From the NCBI GenBank assembly GCA_963575745.1, contig CAUYUJ010018493.1, positions 709,561 through 773,560 of the forward strand: a stretch of 64,000 nt of DNA, written 5' to 3'. Below are positions 63,301 to 64,000 of this stretch, one piece after another. The position numbers were made by a program, and so were the translations under genes. The notes under the pieces were generated by a model. It was given only the letters and a program-made list of their open reading frames with translations, searched no databases and was not told where the DNA came from. This stretch comes from Prorocentrum cordatum. Taxonomy: Eukaryota > Sar > Dinophyceae > Prorocentrales > Prorocentraceae. Every line of letters starts with the position of its first letter. The first letter of the stretch is position 1.

Positions 63301-64000
63301 TCGGCATAAGCTACGTGGCGCAATCTACGTCGGGCAATCCACGGACTGCAGCTCCGTGAGAGGCGCTCTTCCAAGACGTTTCTAGTTGGTCATGTCCAGT
63401 ATGTAGTGTCAAGGCGGTAGAAACCACACTGCGTAAGATACGTGGCTCGAGTTATGTATTAAACGCCACGCGGCGCATGCAACGTGGCGTGAAATATGTT
63501 GTGCAAGCTGTGTCGCAAGAGCTATGTGAGGCAGGTTACGCTGTGCCCAGGGCGAATCCTCGGCGGACCAACCGTGCCCGGCGAGCGCGCGCGACGGCAA
63601 GGCGGCGGTGTTGCAAGGGGCCGTCTGGGGCGGCAACAAAGCAAATCCTCGGCGGGCCCACCGAGCGCACGAGGGCCAGGCGGCGACGAGGCGGCACGGG
63701 CGGCAACACGGCGAACCCTCGCCGGACCCATCCAACTCCGGAGAGGGCAACATCTGAGCCCTTACATGCAATCACCGTTTAGGGATACGTAGAGGAGGGG
63801 GGGAACAACAACTGCGAGATCGAGGAAATGGAGGAACCGTCGGAGCAGGACTCCAGGCTGCCGTCGTAGCCGCTGGACTCGTCCCAGAAGCCGAGGGCGT
63901 CCAAATCCTCGTTGTCGTCGTCGTCCTCGCCCTCGGTCTTCTTGGCCTCGCCCTCGATATACACGTCCATCTTGTGCTTCAGCTCGGGCGGGACGGTGTA
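60389..64000 (-). CDS. Lys/Glu/Ala-rich DGD/W-domain protein, 5' end outside the window
   Basis: Exons: 64000-63838 (LKHKMDVYIEGEAKKTEGED, DALGFWDESSGYDGSLESCS), 62963-62188, 61567 to about 61040, and 60433-60389 ending EPKQKRPRHTEAAA. The first junction joins SDG|SESER in phase (G|GTTCC and GAG|GC) and the second joins EYK|VGIS in phase (AAG|GCTCCC and CAG|GTCGGC). The third donor is unresolved. The domain around 62760-62650 reads GWAVRKSDKTQAVGMVPSSK then AIFTWDDGDRWLSPLEVTAV and is shared with the last exon of the 54023-57396 gene. After it come tandem SNAENDDKAASGDSGKGK units and KGEDGSGKGEDGSGKG repeats; the next exon has WEVWVFKSGSDSGQKWSMTS followed by AEAKEGVAEADEGAAEA repeats. PKQKRPR at the end may be a nuclear localisation signal. 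Introns are full of GGA arrays. Protein continues upstream of 64000. Confidence 0.6.
60670..61025 (+). repeat. GGA homopurine array (intronic)
   Basis: About 350 bp of GGA/GAG on the plus strand, pyrimidine-rich on the coding strand. Further arrays of the same type are at 61570-61665, 62030-62150 and 62990-63240 in the same gene. Confidence 0.95.
63550..63745 (+). repeat. GGCGAATCCTCGGCGGACC-type repeat, three copies
   Basis: Three copies of GCGAA(T/C)CCTCG(C/G)CGG at about 63550, 63642 and 63710, each followed by ACC and a CGGC-rich spacer. Sits inside the first intron of the 60389-64000 gene. Confidence 0.7.

Overview
The window looks like nuclear DNA of a dinoflagellate, most likely a GC-rich core dinoflagellate (inference; no species can be named from sequence alone). 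The evidence is: (1) relict copies of the dinoflagellate spliced leader (core TAGCCATTTTGGCTCAAG) directly upstream of several predicted start codons, the mark of genes that passed through mRNA and were re-inserted; (2) introns whose frame-consistent boundaries use GC and GA donors as well as GT, with AG|G acceptors; (3) very low gene density, with tandem repeats, microsatellites and homopurine tracts filling most of the space; (4) several diverged copies of transposase-like and DNA-methyltransferase-like genes. I see no rRNA, tRNA, CRISPR or bacterial operon features.

Layout. 0-8 kb: a frameshifted transposase-like pseudogene and a multi-exon AT-hook/zinc-finger locus (both minus), with a 78-bp minisatellite and a GAT array between exons. 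8-14 kb: AT-rich island, CATA array, hairpins and palindromes, and an intronless retrogene with the best leader relic (12.45 kb). 14-21 kb: two transposase-like fragments, a dispersed 93-bp minisatellite and a ~160-bp satellite. 21-26 kb: a multi-exon minus-strand gene with a Lys/Asp/Ser-rich tail, then a 1-kb 10-bp satellite. 27-32 kb: almost only repeats. 32-36.5 kb: the only clear plus-strand block, with two genes that carry leader relics. 37-43 kb: small minus-strand genes and a methyltransferase C-terminal fragment. 43.4-47.7 kb: an intact three-exon transposase-like gene (705 codons) whose stop overlaps, as ATGA, the start of an intact two-exon methyltransferase-like gene (332 codons). 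49-64 kb: a minus-strand series of multi-exon genes: a ~905-residue unknown, a protein with a DGD/W domain, a C5-cytosine methyltransferase with motifs I, IV, VI and VIII, and another DGD/W-domain gene running off the right edge.

Working view. Most genes lie on the minus strand with short gaps, as in the unidirectional gene series known from dinoflagellates. Reverse transcription of trans-spliced mRNAs explains the relics. Introns commonly carry a GGA/TCC array and show short direct repeats at their two splice sites, suggesting insertion-derived introns. The most interesting object is the transposase-like/methyltransferase-like pair at 43.4-47.7 kb, which may be one mobile unit. Family names are from recognition, not database search; intron boundaries were fitted by hand using reading phase.
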